64,000 nucleotides of DNA from Cyclina sinensis (GCA_012932295.1 JAAONU010000071.1:186001-250000); one strand, 5' to 3'. Shown: positions 47,160 through 58,055, numbered from the stretch's first letter. Notes: generated by a model from the letters alone, not told the origin. Numbers and translations: made by a program.

Positions 47160-47759
47160 ATGGCTGTTTCATCTAATATTCTTATTTTAGGACATTCTTT
47201 TACCAAGAGACTGCAGAGATGGTGTGTTGAAAACCATTGCATTAATATGAATCTTGATCACAACAGGTTCCAAGTGTACTGGCATGGGATCAGTAAGGGA
47301 AATTTGAAGAATGCACATCACCCTAAATCCATTTGGTCGGATGCACATCTTGTTTTTGATCTACAAGTTGACATTGTTTTCTTAGATATTGGCAGCAACG
47401 ATTTGTGTGACCCATCAATTCATCCAGAAGATCTGGTCCAGCAGTTGCTTGAATTTACAAAATTACTCATTTCACAGGGTTGTAAGATAGTTGTTGTTTC
47501 AGAAATACTCCATAGGCAGACTCCTGGAATCTATAATGCCAATGTAGACCGCGCTAATTCATTACTTTGTTCAGCTTGCAGGGAAACATCAAGTCTTTAC
47601 TTTTGGACACATTCAAGAAACAATTTTAACAAGCGTTTCCTTTCAGATTATGTTGCACACGATGGGGTACATGTTGATAGCATTAGAGGAATGCCGCGGT
47701 ATTATAGTTCAGTCAGAGGTGCTCTGTTGTATGCTGACACTTGCATTAGACCTTTCTAG
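47160..47759 (+). CDS. SGNH-hydrolase-like ORF of the DIRS-type element
   Basis: 199 codons, intact. GHSF gives Ser13 (block I), DIGSND gives Asn80 (block III) and HDGVH gives Asp168-His171 (block V), the catalytic set of SGNH esterases/lipases. Ngaro-like elements in animals often carry a hydrolase-like ORF of this kind. Its role in the element is not known. It precedes gag by about 0.9 kb, with a hairpin-rich spacer between. Confidence 0.75.
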   Translation: MAVSSNILILGHSFTKRLQRWCVENHCINMNLDHNRFQVYWHGISKGNLKNAHHPKSIWSDAHLVFDLQVDIVFLDIGSNDLCDPSIHPEDLVQQLLEFTKLLISQGCKIVVVSEILHRQTPGIYNANVDRANSLLCSACRETSSLYFWTHSRNNFNKRFLSDYVAHDGVHVDSIRGMPRYYSSVRGALLYADTCIRPF

Positions 47760-47964
47760 TTCTTTTTCAACCTCAGTCCGTTATATTTTGCCTGTTTATT
47801 TTAACTTTTTACTTTATTTTGCAGATCATAGATGGTAATGTTGTGTGGTTAGTGAGCGAAACAATATACTTTACATTGCTATATTTGGACGTTCGACAAA
47901 GTTATTCATTGCAATTTGGAAGGTTGAATATTTACTTCATTTACATTTCATTTTTTCGCCTTTG

Positions 47965-48256
47965 TGCGACTCGCCTATGTGCGAAGCTTTTCTATATCTT
48001 TGCTCTGTGCGATAAGCCTTTTGGCTTTCCTGTTTTCGCATTTTGCGACACGCCTTTGGCGTAGTTACCAGTTCGCTTTTTGCGACACACCTTTTGGTGT
48101 TCACTTTATACATTTCGCATTGTGCGACATGCCTTTGGCGTAGACTTTTTACTTCGCCTTTGAGCGCCATAATTTATTGTTCGGTAATTATTTTTGGCTT
48201 TGGGTTTCTAGCCTTTTACAAATGCATTTTGCCTTTTTGCGACACGCCTGGAGCGT
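47965..48256 (+). repeat. array of TGCGA-hairpin modules with compensatory stem changes
   Basis: After TGCGA(C/T), short hairpins recur. They are AAGCC/GGCTT (48014-48027), ACGCC/GGCGT (48050-48062), ACACC/GGTGT (48087-48100), ATGCC/GGCGT (48129-48141) and ACGC/GCGT (48244-48256). Loops are short and T-rich in all but the last. Paired positions change together between copies. Confidence 0.65.
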
Positions 48257-48653
48257 AGACATCTACTTTTGCTTTAAGGCAACATTCTTTGTGCTCTCAT
48301 TGCACTTTATCTATGTCATACAATGTAAAAAATGTTTATTTTTGGCATAGTTCTGTTATTAAACCGCCTTACACAACTGAAATACTGTTGGGAAAAGGTG
48401 TAAAATGAAACAAACAAACAAACATGTTATTCAACATTTATCACTGCCTATGTCTGGCTACTTTTACTAGTTAAAGTTTTAAACTCTTTCATATTTGAAC
48501 ATTATGACATAGATTATAATGATATTGAATTATTTTGTTTAGGGTATTGAATATCCCCTCACACATAATTTTTGAATTATGTGTATTCGTTCATTCTAGT
48601 AAATACTACAATGAATGCTGACTAACCATTATTTTTTATCACTTTATTTTAGA

Positions 48654-50114
48654 ATGCCTAAGCGTAAACCTTCCACTGCCACCTCCTCAAAGCGTAAGGC
48701 AGATTCCCCACAAGCAAATGAACCAAAGAAAAAGCAAAGCCGGATGGCCGAATTACTAGCAACAGCTATCACAAAAGATGACACACTCATGAATGAGTTA
48801 AAAGAACTGATCAATGACGAGCAACCACTGGAAGTGAACGAAGATGGTACACTTGCCTCACACAATGATCTTGTATCATCATCCTCAGATTCTGAGGATG
48901 ATGAAGTCCCTAAATTAACAGGCTCCGATCCAAATTTTGCCTCTGACTCCGAGTCTGATGACAGTTTTAATGACCATCCTGCTAACAAAATGGAGCCTGT
49001 TGATTTGGGGACTTTCTCAGCCATTCACCCGCCAGTAAGCAAAAAAATTAAGGAAAAAATCTGGATTATGCAATATGTAGATTTGGCTTCCCTCTATTTT
49101 AATAAAGGCACGTCCGAGACAAAAACTATTTCTAAAAACAATTCAGGCACAGTCACATCTATTCATAAAGCTGCCCCAAAACAAATCTCATCAATAATGG
49201 TATGGTGCCGAGCATTTCAAATATATGCCGACATCTATTGTATGAAGTATCCGTTAGAATCACCCCAAATTTTTAGATATATGTCCATTGTTCAGAACCT
49301 TGCCAATCAAACCAACTACTGGCAGCTCAATGATGAAAAATTTCGTCAATGCCGGGCTATTGAGTCCACCCCATGGGGTAAGATTCATATTGAAACTTAC
49401 CTATTCTGTAGTATTACACAATCTAAACAGAATTTTCGTCCCCAACATGGTCAAAGAACATCAGGCTCTAATTCAAGAGTCCCCGCCAGCACTCTCTTTC
49501 GTAACGGATACTGCTGGGATTTCCAACGGTTTAATTCCTGTGCTAAATCTAAACAGAATTTTCGTCCCCAACATGGTCAAAGAACATCAGGCTCTAATTC
49601 AAGAGTCCCCGCCAGCACTCTCTTTCGTAACGGATACTGCTGGGATTTCCAACGGTTTAATTACTGTGCTAAATCAAAATGCAGTGTGTATACAAATGTG
49701 CCAACTGCGAATATAAGTCCCATGGGGCAGGAAGATGCCGTAGACCTGTTGTCCAGCGCCAACAACTGGACACATCAAAAATGTCCAAGTACCCATCAGA
49801 CAAGAAATCCTAAATTTCTACTACCATCACCTGTTTTGCCAGAACGCTTAGCCTGGTATCTTAATGGTTACAACAAAACATTGAAAGATAAACTTATTAA
49901 AGGTTTCTCTACAGGTTTCGCACTGGGTTGTATTGGCTCTATACCTACTAGAATTTCTCCAAATCATGCTTCCGTTACTGAACATATTGACTTTGTCCGT
50001 ACAAAAATTACTGCAGAGATTGCAAGAAAACGTATTAAGGGACCTTTCTCTCTCCCGCCACTAGATAAGTTTATTTGTAGTCCCCTGGGGGTAGTCCCAA
50101 AAAAAGTCACCTAA
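48654..50114 (+). CDS. gag-like protein running into the start of RT, disrupted
   Basis: The frame is open from 48615, but the preferred start is ATG 48654 (MPKRKPS), which fits gag N termini better. A basic region, an acidic Ser/Asp/Glu-rich stretch, and an IWIMQYVDLASLYF block typical of this gag are followed by a duplicated Cys-Trp-containing segment. In the open frame the zinc-knuckle cysteines after about 49680 are lost; the matching cysteine pattern appears in another frame, so a frameshift lies there. The last 90 codons (PFSLPPLDKFICSPLGVV) are the beginning of the reverse transcriptase, cut at the stop near 50114. Confidence 0.65.
   Translation: MPKRKPSTATSSKRKADSPQANEPKKKQSRMAELLATAITKDDTLMNELKELINDEQPLEVNEDGTLASHNDLVSSSSDSEDDEVPKLTGSDPNFASDSESDDSFNDHPANKMEPVDLGTFSAIHPPVSKKIKEKIWIMQYVDLASLYFNKGTSETKTISKNNSGTVTSIHKAAPKQISSIMVWCRAFQIYADIYCMKYPLESPQIFRYMSIVQNLANQTNYWQLNDEKFRQCRAIESTPWGKIHIETYLFCSITQSKQNFRPQHGQRTSGSNSRVPASTLFRNGYCWDFQRFNSCAKSKQNFRPQHGQRTSGSNSRVPASTLFRNGYCWDFQRFNYCAKSKCSVYTNVPTANISPMGQEDAVDLLSSANNWTHQKCPSTHQTRNPKFLLPSPVLPERLAWYLNGYNKTLKDKLIKGFSTGFALGCIGSIPTRISPNHASVTEHIDFVRTKITAEIARKRIKGPFSLPPLDKFICSPLGVVPKKVT
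49420..49671 (+). repeat. 126-bp tandem duplication inside gag
   Basis: CAGAATTTTCGTCCCCAAC begins at 49428 and again at 49554. The two 126-bp copies differ at very few bases, so the duplication is recent and keeps the frame (42 codons). Confidence 0.9.
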
Positions 50115-50228
50115 TAGTTTCCGCCTCATACATGACCTTTCTTTTCCTAAAGGTCATGGGTCAATAAATTCCCTAATTCCCTCTGAAAATTCTACAGTTA
50201 CTTTAGAAACTTTTGACCATGTTGCAGC

Positions 50229-51179
50229 TTGGTGCTAGAAGCAGGCCGCAATTCCCTCATTGCTAAAGCTGACATAGAGGAAGCTTTCCGTATTATCCCT
50301 ATCTCACCCGTTGATTACTCTAAACTAGGTTTTACCTTCCAGGGAAAATTTTATTTTGAAACCGTTTTACCTATGGGTGCCTCTTCTTCTGTTGCCATTT
50401 TTGAATCATTTTCAACTAGTTTACAATGGATCCTCTGTAACAAACTTAAGGTCAGGTGTGTGTCTCATATCATGGATGACTTTATATTTATTGGAGCGCC
50501 TAGCAGTAATGAATGTCAGTCTGCCCTAGATGCCTTTCTATCTTTAACAAAAGATATCGGCATTCCTATCAAACATGAAAAGACAGTGCTTCCTTCCACT
50601 AAAATCGAAGTTCATGGTATTCTCCTTGACACTTCAACTTTAATTGCTAGCCTTCCAAATGATAAAATTGTTTCTTTGCGTACTTTACTCAAGAAATACC
50701 AAAATAGACGAAAAATCAGACTTAAAGAACTGCAATCCATTCTAGGTCACTTAAACTTTGCCTGCAAGGTTATAAAACCGGGTAGGTGCTTCTTACGAAG
50801 ATTGTATGACCTTACCTCCGGTAAATACCTCAGTCACCATTTCATCAAACTGAACAAAGATTGTAGAGCTGATCTAAAATTGTGGTCTACTTTCTTACAT
50901 AAATACAATGGTTGCACACTTTTAACTAACGACCGTTTTATTTCCTCTATCACTTTAAATCTCTACTCAGATGCTGCCAGCACAAAAGGTTTTGCTTGCA
51001 TGCACCATAATGCATGGACTTATGGAGCATTTCCCCCTGAAGTAAAGAAACACCATATTAATATTCTTGAACTTTATCCAATAACTTTAGCTGTACACTT
51101 ATTTGGCCATAAATGGCGTAACAAGAACATACGCTTCATCTGTGATATCCTGGCTGTTGTATACTGTCTCAACAATTAA
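50229..51179 (+). pseudogene. reverse transcriptase and RNase H of the DIRS-type element, broken
   Basis: Open from about 50229. KADIEEAFRIIPI is the palm motif A region, LPMGASSS a further conserved block, and HIMDDFIF (residues 80-87) the catalytic motif. The motif has Met where many RTs have Tyr before DD. An RNase H-like segment (LYSDAAS) follows. The N-terminal RT sits in the gag frame, and at least two single-base shifts separate the parts (around 50095-50110 and 50228). A TAA at 51177-51179 cuts the frame; the same frame resumes as 51195-51407. Confidence 0.75.
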
Positions 51180-51194
51180 CAGTCTTCTAAGGAT

Positions 51195-51407
51195 GTGACT
51201 ATCATGAAACTTATCCGAATAATTGTCTTAAAAGCCTTAGAATGCAACTTTTGTTTTAGGTCATCGCACATTTCAACATCCAAGAATATAATTTGTGACA
51301 AACTTTCCCGGTTTCAGGTAGACGAAGCTCTAGCTCTTGCTCCACACCTAGACAAAATCCTGATGGCCATTCCAAGAGAAATGTCTCCAAAACTCCTTTT
51401 GAAGTGA
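51195..51407 (+). pseudogene. C-terminal part of RT/RNase H after an internal stop
   Basis: Same frame as the RT ORF, separated by one TAA. It encodes a helical segment with NIICDKLSRFQ, the usual end of the RNase H region in DIRS-type pol. It overlaps the recombinase start by 4 bases (ATGA type). Confidence 0.6.
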
Positions 51408-52243
51408 GAGAACATTTAATCTCTTCCTCATTATGTGCGAAAACAAGACATTCTTACGAACGGTTTTGGACCCGTTTCTGTGACTTTGTTACTTTAAAGC
51501 ATGCACAAGACCAATACCTTCCAGCCACTTCCTCCACAGTGTCCTTTTTTGTGGCTCACTTATATAGTCTACAGCTGGCACCTTCAACAATAAGTAGTCA
51601 TCTCTCAGCCATAGCCTTTTTTCATCAAGTGGCTGGTTACGATGATCCTTGTGCTTCATCATTAATCAAACGCATGTTATTGGGGTGCAGAAAATTGCGC
51701 AGTGTTAAAGACACTCGACTTCCTCTTCTTGCAAAGCATATACAACTGTTGTTGAATGCTATAGATCTTTTACATTTAACTAACCGCTTCATGCGCTCTT
51801 TGTACAGTGCGCTAGTCTTAGCAGCTTTTCATGGGTTTTTCCGATTGGGTGAATTATTACCTGCCAGCTCTGTTCGCTCTCACAAAGTTGTTCAACTTGA
51901 TCATACCACCTTAGGAACACATACATTTCATATTCGTCTTCATAACCATAAAACTAGGAAGACTGACAAACCAGTTAACATCATTATCCCATCACAGTCT
52001 GGAAATTGCCCAGTTACGTCTTTTAAGTCATATCTTGCTTACAGGGGTTTCTCGCAGGGCCCCCTTTTCATATCGTCTACCAAGCATCCTATCACCCTTT
52101 CGCATGTCCGTACAGTCTTCAAAAAACTGCTAGCAATCTCCAACTTATCTGACAGGCATTACAAACTCCACAGCTTCAGAATAGGTGCATGCACCCAAGC
52201 AATTATGACAGGAACTCCTGAATCAGATGTCATGCAAATGTGA
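51404..52243 (+). pseudogene. tyrosine recombinase, truncated before the catalytic Tyr
   Basis: 279 codons: SAM-like N-terminal domain, then the catalytic domain with Arg147 (FRLGEL) and His256-x-x-Arg259 (HSFRIG). A TGA at 52241-52243 interrupts the frame. The next codons read RWRSHAFKRY, so the nucleophile Tyr would be ten codons beyond the stop, and the frame closes at 52310-52312. Tyrosine recombinases insert the circular cDNA of DIRS-type elements. The stop should inactivate this copy unless read through. Confidence 0.8.
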
Positions 52244-52336
52244 CGTTGGCGTTCCCATGCATTCAAACGTTATATCAGGGTTCCCAAAATACAAATGGCA
52301 ACATCTACGTGAATTATAACAACTATTTCATATTTG

Positions 52337-53040
52337 ATGACATTGTGGTGTGTCATTACTATGAAAGATATGCCTCCATGCCCTGCGTCTTGACTTTTGT
52401 AAGGTACTTTCAAAAAACATTTTAAACCAGGAACCTAAAACCCTTAATCATATTATATACTTAGTTTTTCTTTAAATTTTTGCTCCTTGATTTTAGACAA
52501 ACTGATTTTGATAATAGCTTTTCACTAACATCAGTCAGACATTGGGGTGTGTCTGTACTATACAAATTACCAAATTATTACTTATTATTGTAACTGCAGT
52601 TGTCTCTGCATTTAATTCAATTTTAACTGAAGCACTGACATTTGCGTGTTTCTGACATAGACATTGTGGTGTGTCTATATCATACTTATTATTGTAACTG
52701 CAGTTGTCTCTGTATTTAATTCAATTTTAACTAAAGCACTGACATTTGCTTGTTTCTGACATAGACATTGTGGTGTGTCTATATCATACTTATTGTAACT
52801 GCAGTTGTCTCTGTATTTAATTCAATTTTGACTCAAGCACTGACATTTGCTTGTTTCCGACATAGACATTGTGGTGTGTCTATATCTATTGCTAACCTGA
52901 TTCTGTAAAACTGAGTATATACTGTTTAACTTGTCTAATTTTGTAAATAAATTTCAATTGCTTTTGTTTTTGCATGTCATTACTATGACACTATTTACAG
53001 GCATTTTCGGTGTTTATCAAGTAGACATTGTGGTGTCTAC
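52337..53040 (+). repeat. six hairpins with fixed loop and covarying stems
   Basis: Stems around the loop TTGTGGTG (TTGGGGTG or TTGTGG in single copies): ATGACA/TGTCAT (52337-52356), CAGACA/TGTCTG (52536-52555), ATAGACA/TGTCTAT (52657-52678, 52761-52782, 52862-52883) and GTAGACA/TGTCTAC (53021-53040). The middle three are part of a tandem unit of about 100 bp; the outer ones are not, yet keep the hairpin. Confidence 0.75.
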
Positions 53041-53359
53041 CTGTATTATTTATCTATAAACATATGATTTTACTTTTGTATTGTAATACTTGAAGTTTTC
53101 TTGAGGTTAAAGTTATGTACACAATTTTTATTGGAAATTACTAATTTTTCATTCATTTTATGGTAACTGCTCTTCCCTGCTGCTTTGGTTGGACTGTTGT
53201 GGACTTTGCTTTGTCCAACTTTATGTCACAATTTTATATTTTGTTTAACAGTTCAATGTTTTTAGTTTAACCTGATTAAAACGTCTGGCATCGGTTGGAT
53301 GTCAGACATGTTCAATCTTACACTTGTGTTTGTTATATCTGTGACATAAATTAACTACA

Positions 53360-53905
53360 TCACCAGGGAAGAGCAAATATAAAAAATGGCGGGGTCACGG
53401 GGTGAAAACACGCTAATTAGCGGGGGCGTGGGGCGAGATTTAAGAAATAAAACTTCGCCCCGTGGGGTCACTGAGTGAGATTTAAGAAATAAAACGGTGG
53501 GGGCGCGGGGCGAAAACACGCTTATTAGCGGGGGGGCGGGGCGAGATTTAAGAAATAAAACGGCGGGGGCGTGGGGCGAAAACACGCTAATTAGTGGCGG
53601 CGAAAAACGAAGTTTAAAAAAATAAATAAAACCGCGGAGCGAAAAGACGAGATTTTAACTACAAAAAATGGCGGGGGCGCGGAGCGAAAACACAAGTTTT
53701 TAAAGAATAATTTGGCGGGGGCGCGAACAACAGCACGCTAATTAGCGCCCTATAACAATAAATATTTCGCTTCGCGGCCCCGCGGTTTTACAATTAAATC
53801 TCGACTTTTCGCCCCGCGCCCCCGCTAATTAGCGTGTTTTCGGTCAGGGCCCCCGCCATTTTAACTTGTTAATTCTCGACTTTTCGCTTGGCGGGGTCGC
53901 GGGGC
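53360..53905. repeat. GC-rich tandem and inverted repeat block
   Basis: GGGGCG-AAAACACGC-TAATTAGCG type words recur on the left part (53385-53720). Their reverse complement (CGCTAATTAGCGTGTTTTCG) is on the right (53822-53841). GCTAATTAGC is itself a palindrome. The GC content is far above the flanks. Short minus-strand ORFs here are repeat artefacts. Confidence 0.7.
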
Positions 53906-54463
53906 AAAAACATGAATGGCACAAATCCGCCAACAGCCATTGAATGGGAGTTTATATATTCTCTATTTTGGTACTTGTGATGATTTGTCAATCGTTGATA
54001 AAGAAGATCCATCTCAGACCCCTTGGTTATGCCTTTCACTAATGTTGGAAGTTGCTGATGTATAATTACAGCCAATGCAATTTGAAGTTCTACTTTTGTA
54101 GTTCCGTGACCAAAATTTTGACCTAGAGATTACTCTGTGAAATGTAGATTGTGCAATGGTTCCCAGATGAGCGAAATAAGGCCTATCACTTACCTAATAT
54201 AGAAGCATTACTGCTTTTGGATGGGGGAATTTTCAGTGCAATTTTTGGAATATTTAAAGTAAAAATAGTCAGAATTCTGGAATTTTTTCATAGGGAACAG
54301 TGCGGTTTTACGGTATTAGTTTTATTATGAGAAGAAAGAATGCTGACCAATGAGCATCTTATATCTCAGATATTTTTATATTAACATTTCTAAGACTGAA
54401 TTTTGCTTAATTTTGTTGAATTGCTACAGTTTACTAATAATTTCTTTGCATTTTTTAAACTAG
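53906..54463. other. no gene recognised
   Basis: Spacer before the first recognisable exon of the broken BEN gene. Earlier exons of that gene were not found; the DIRS-type element and GC-rich block lie upstream. Confidence 0.35.
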
Positions 54464-57400
54464 AGAATCCAAAAACAACATTGAAAAAGTCTGCTGTTCA
54501 GGAAAAAAGAATGAAAGACAAAGAGTTAGCTGAAGAAAAACTTGAGAAAGCAGCAGCTCTACGGAGGTCTAAACAACACATTTTGGCCAGTCTAGATGAG
54601 AAATTAAGGGCACAGAGCTCAATCCCTTAAATTTGGGCTGATTCCTGTCCAAGTCCTACAACGTCTGTAGGATCTATACAAAGTATACGTCCAAGAATTA
54701 AGAAGTTATTATTTATCAATGACCAGGTCAACAGAAAAGGTCATCCTACTGTTGCAGGAAAGCAGCCTAGAACTCATTTTTCCAGGCATTCGTCAATGCC
54801 TTCTTCAAGTCCAAGGAGAAAAAATTCCAGTATCAAGTCTAGATAGATGATATTCAGACCCTTACAGTCATGAGGCCAGTTTCTCCCTCAATTTTTCAAA
54901 GTCAAAGACCCTGCTTCTCCTTGTAAGAAATGTAAACTGTTGGAGAATGAAAACATTGTACTTAAAAAGCAGATTGAAGAGCTCAGAAGGAAAATTGGTG
55001 AACTTTAAAAATATTGTATTTGTATCTCTTATTTAAAACCTGTTCTTTGAAGAAAATATTTCTTAGTATGTACATCTTTATATATATAAGAACTGGAGAT
55101 TTTAATTCCGGACAGCAAAAGCAGCAGCTTGTCAGTTTGGCAAGTGTTAGGTCAGTTCAAGTAAGAATTGGTGTGACAAATATTTCAAATCTGCATTCCC
55201 TTAATAGCTGGAATTGTATGGTGTTGCTAAAATTTAGGTAAAAATTTTATATAAGAATCGGCAAAAATACAGTCTTGTATTTTCATCAGTCAGAATAATT
55301 TCGAGCAAATCAGTTAAATTTTGTACGATAATTTTTTGAATAGATTTTTAAAGAAAACAAATTTATGTTATTAATTGGTAGAATTTTTCAATTATCTAAA
55401 CATATCTCATGTTTCAACAACTTTCTTGACCATAAATGTTTTGGTATGCCACCTGAAGCATTTTACAATTGTTTGAAAAGGCAGTTTTGAATGCTATTAA
55501 GGCTTAATCCCTTTATTATAAATTAAATAACTTAACCAGTGTATGACATTTGCTTGTATTAGAATTATTAGTGCCAATGATAAATAGATTTTATCAAAAG
55601 TAATCTTTCCTTATTTCAGGTCAGTCAACCTACAGACCAGTTCTCCAGACCAAGGCTGGCATATATGACCAGGAGTTTGCTTTGGCAAATGGAGTAAGTT
55701 AATTTTCAAACCTGTATTATAAAATCCATATGTTTAAATGCATTTTAGCTTGCGCAAGTTATACGCTCATGGTGAGATATTAGATCAATGCCCATGGTCT
55801 GTCGTCAGTCCACACTTAGTCAACACTCTAGTCATCACATTTTTGCCTCAAATGTCATGAAACTTGGTCAGGATCTCAAGTGGCCCTTGATAAGTCTTGT
55901 GACAGATATTGCCAATCATGTAGATACTAATTTCTTAACTTTTTTTGTAACTACATAATTTCGTTTGCATGCTGGTGTCCACGGCTGACCTTGGTGACCT
56001 TGACCTACTAACCTGCTTTCTTGTTATTGAATCTAAAGCAATGATATTTGAACCTCATACAGTTCTGCATGCCTAACAGAATAGTTGACCTTGGTCACCT
56101 TATCTGTGATCTTCTGACTTACATATTTGTTTTTGAAGCAAGTGTGATGAATTTTGGACCACGTACAAATTTAAATGCCAATGATGATAGTTGACCTCTG
56201 TGCCTAGCTGAGCACACTAAAAGTTACATTTTCAGACCAAATATCCTGAAAATTAGTCAGAAAAATTGTTTTGGTGATATCTAGGTCAGGTTCAAATATA
56301 GGTTATCTAGGATCAAAAGCTAGGTCACATTGCCCATATATGGAAAAAAATTGTTAACACTCTAAAGGCTACCTTGTAAACATGTCAGGTGAGTGACCCA
56401 GGATTGTGTGGCCCTAGGGTTTAAGCTAGAGCAATGAAATTTGAACTAGCTGTACAGATTTGCATTCTACATGTATTGTCAATGGTTGACCTTGGATACC
56501 CTTCCATATAGCAGGGCATTCCCTAGGCCGATTTAGCGCCCCGGCAGCGGGGCGCTTGATTTTCATGATCCATGTTACCGGGGCGCTTGAATTTCGGGTT
56601 GCACGTTGATTTTAGAGGCGGGGCGCTTGAATTTTTAGAGCAGCAGACGACTGCTTATCACTGAATTGTTACTTAATATGTACACAGCAGCCGTCGTATT
56701 GTGTCATCGATCAATAAATCCCATGTTATGACAGGATGTATGGATAAACGTGTGACTGCTAATAATGGGGTATATTTTGAAGAAGTAATTTAAAGAAATA
56801 TGTTTTATGATCACATGCATTAATTGGTTTTTTTCAGCTATTATAAGTTACATGTATATAGTCCGACGCTGGGGACAGTTTTTCTCGGACAACTGACTGT
56901 AAACAAAATTTTTGCCCTGGACAACTCTCATTTTGACAGTCAGAAATATAGGTAAACTGTCCAAAAACACAGTCCACTCTAATAAACAGTCGATTTCTAA
57001 CCATGTTGACATTAATTCTGACATTCCATAAGCACCATCTAAGTGAAAATATCTCGGATAGTCCGTTTGTCACCTGTTTTCGCGACCCCGTCGTATTTTT
57101 ACTTTCTATTTAGAGAAAACTGCGTCTGATTTTGGGACAACTCTGTTTTGCCATGGTCAGTTGTCCCAAACTCATACTAGGAAAAATTTGTAGAGCTTTT
57201 GATTATATCATTATGCATCAATTTATGATTATATATTAAAGATGGTAAAAGATATTAAAAATATGTTAATACTGAGCACCTTTTGTTTGTTTAAACTCCC
57301 ATTAAACATACCCCAAAATGATTCATTTCATTGTAAGGATTAAAAAAAATTTCGACATGCAGGAGCGGGATTACCCCCTCCCGCACCCACCCCCTCACAG

Positions 57401-58055
57401 TCGCGCTTGGAAAATTCTCTGGGGAAGGCCCTGATATAGGTAACAAAGTACTCAGGTGAGTGATATTTAATGCCATCATGCCCTCTCTAGCTTGACTGTT
57501 CAATGAATAGTGGAACATTGTCGTCATACAATTTTTGGAGAATTGTTTTTAAGAATCCTGCACCAGTACAGACAGAAATATAATATGGCTCGTGAGCAAC
57601 TGTTAAAGGTGGTAACAGTCAAGGAAACTTGCTGAAAGAGGGAAGAAAAAAAGTTGTACCCTGTGCTATGGGAGTTTGACTTTTAAGTTGAAATGCAGCT
57701 AACCTGGAAATGACCCATAGTAACTTTTAGACATTCATTTCTGTCAGCTTAAAAATACTGCAGAATTCATTTATGTATTTTTAACCATTATCTTTCAGAT
57801 GGTTGAGCTGGTTCAAGGAATGGGAGTTTACCATCATAAGGACCAGTTTCAGACTGCTCTTAATAAGGCAGCTTCAGTAGTCTCTCCTAGAGCAAAGACT
57901 GATTCGCAGGACACAAAACGTGATGGAAAACGTGTTAGCAGATACCTTCTCAGTGTTTTTTTTTTCAAAAGAACAACTGGTGAACAGCAGCCTGACAAAT
58001 TCTGACATGGCACAATACCCAGCCTTAAATCAGCAAATTGTGGATGCTGTAATTG
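54464..58055 (+). pseudogene. BEN-domain protein, coiled-coil and BEN exons, several frameshifts
   Basis: The first exon starts after the TAAACTAG acceptor (54463). It encodes a charged helix (KRMKDKELAEEKLEKAAALRR), stops at 54628, and continues in other frames to a Cys-x-x-Cys plus coiled coil ending at a donor at 54997. Exon 55620-55693 joins in phase (1 to 0). Exon 57799-58055 carries the BEN domain: an HKDQFQTAL-type start, KRVSRYLL, then after a T run (about 57957-57965) the second half in another frame (KEQLVNSSL, QIVDAVI). The broken frames mean a pseudogene, or indel errors in the assembly, since one break is in a homopolymer. BEN domains bind DNA in chromatin regulators. The left-edge gene may belong to the same family. 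Confidence 0.6.
55755..57480 (+). repeat. degenerate HINE-like remnants and GGGGCGCTTGA triplets
   Basis: 56210-56400 matches the 145-bp unit of the 41.3-kb element (AAATATCCTGAAAATTAGTC, GTTAACACTCTAAAGG, then CAGGTGAGTGA). 57450-57485 has another worn 3' end (CAGGTGAGTGATA, CATCATGCCCTC). At 56548-56640 GGGGCGCTTGA occurs three times. All lie in the intron between the last two BEN-gene exons. Confidence 0.5.

Larger units (their letters stand above)
47160..53340 (+). mobile_element. DIRS/Ngaro-type tyrosine-recombinase retrotransposon, decayed
   Basis: The order SGNH hydrolase-like ORF, gag, reverse transcriptase/RNase H, tyrosine recombinase, all on one strand, defines the group. Tyrosine-recombinase retrotransposons integrate through a circular intermediate and lack an integrase of the DDE type. 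This copy has at least two frameshifts in the gag/RT region, a stop in the RT/RNase H frame, a stop before the recombinase's catalytic Tyr, and a 126-bp tandem duplication in gag. It should be immobile. Outer limits are approximate. Confidence 0.8.

Noticed and set aside
47937..48258. Short ORFs on both strands over the TGCGA-hairpin array
   Set aside because: Explained by the repeats; no start context or domain. The structured DNA/RNA reading is more convincing.
53355..53585. 76-codon minus-strand ORF with repeated FSPRAP/FLKS motif
   Set aside because: Translation of the GC-rich repeat block; repetitive and without a domain.
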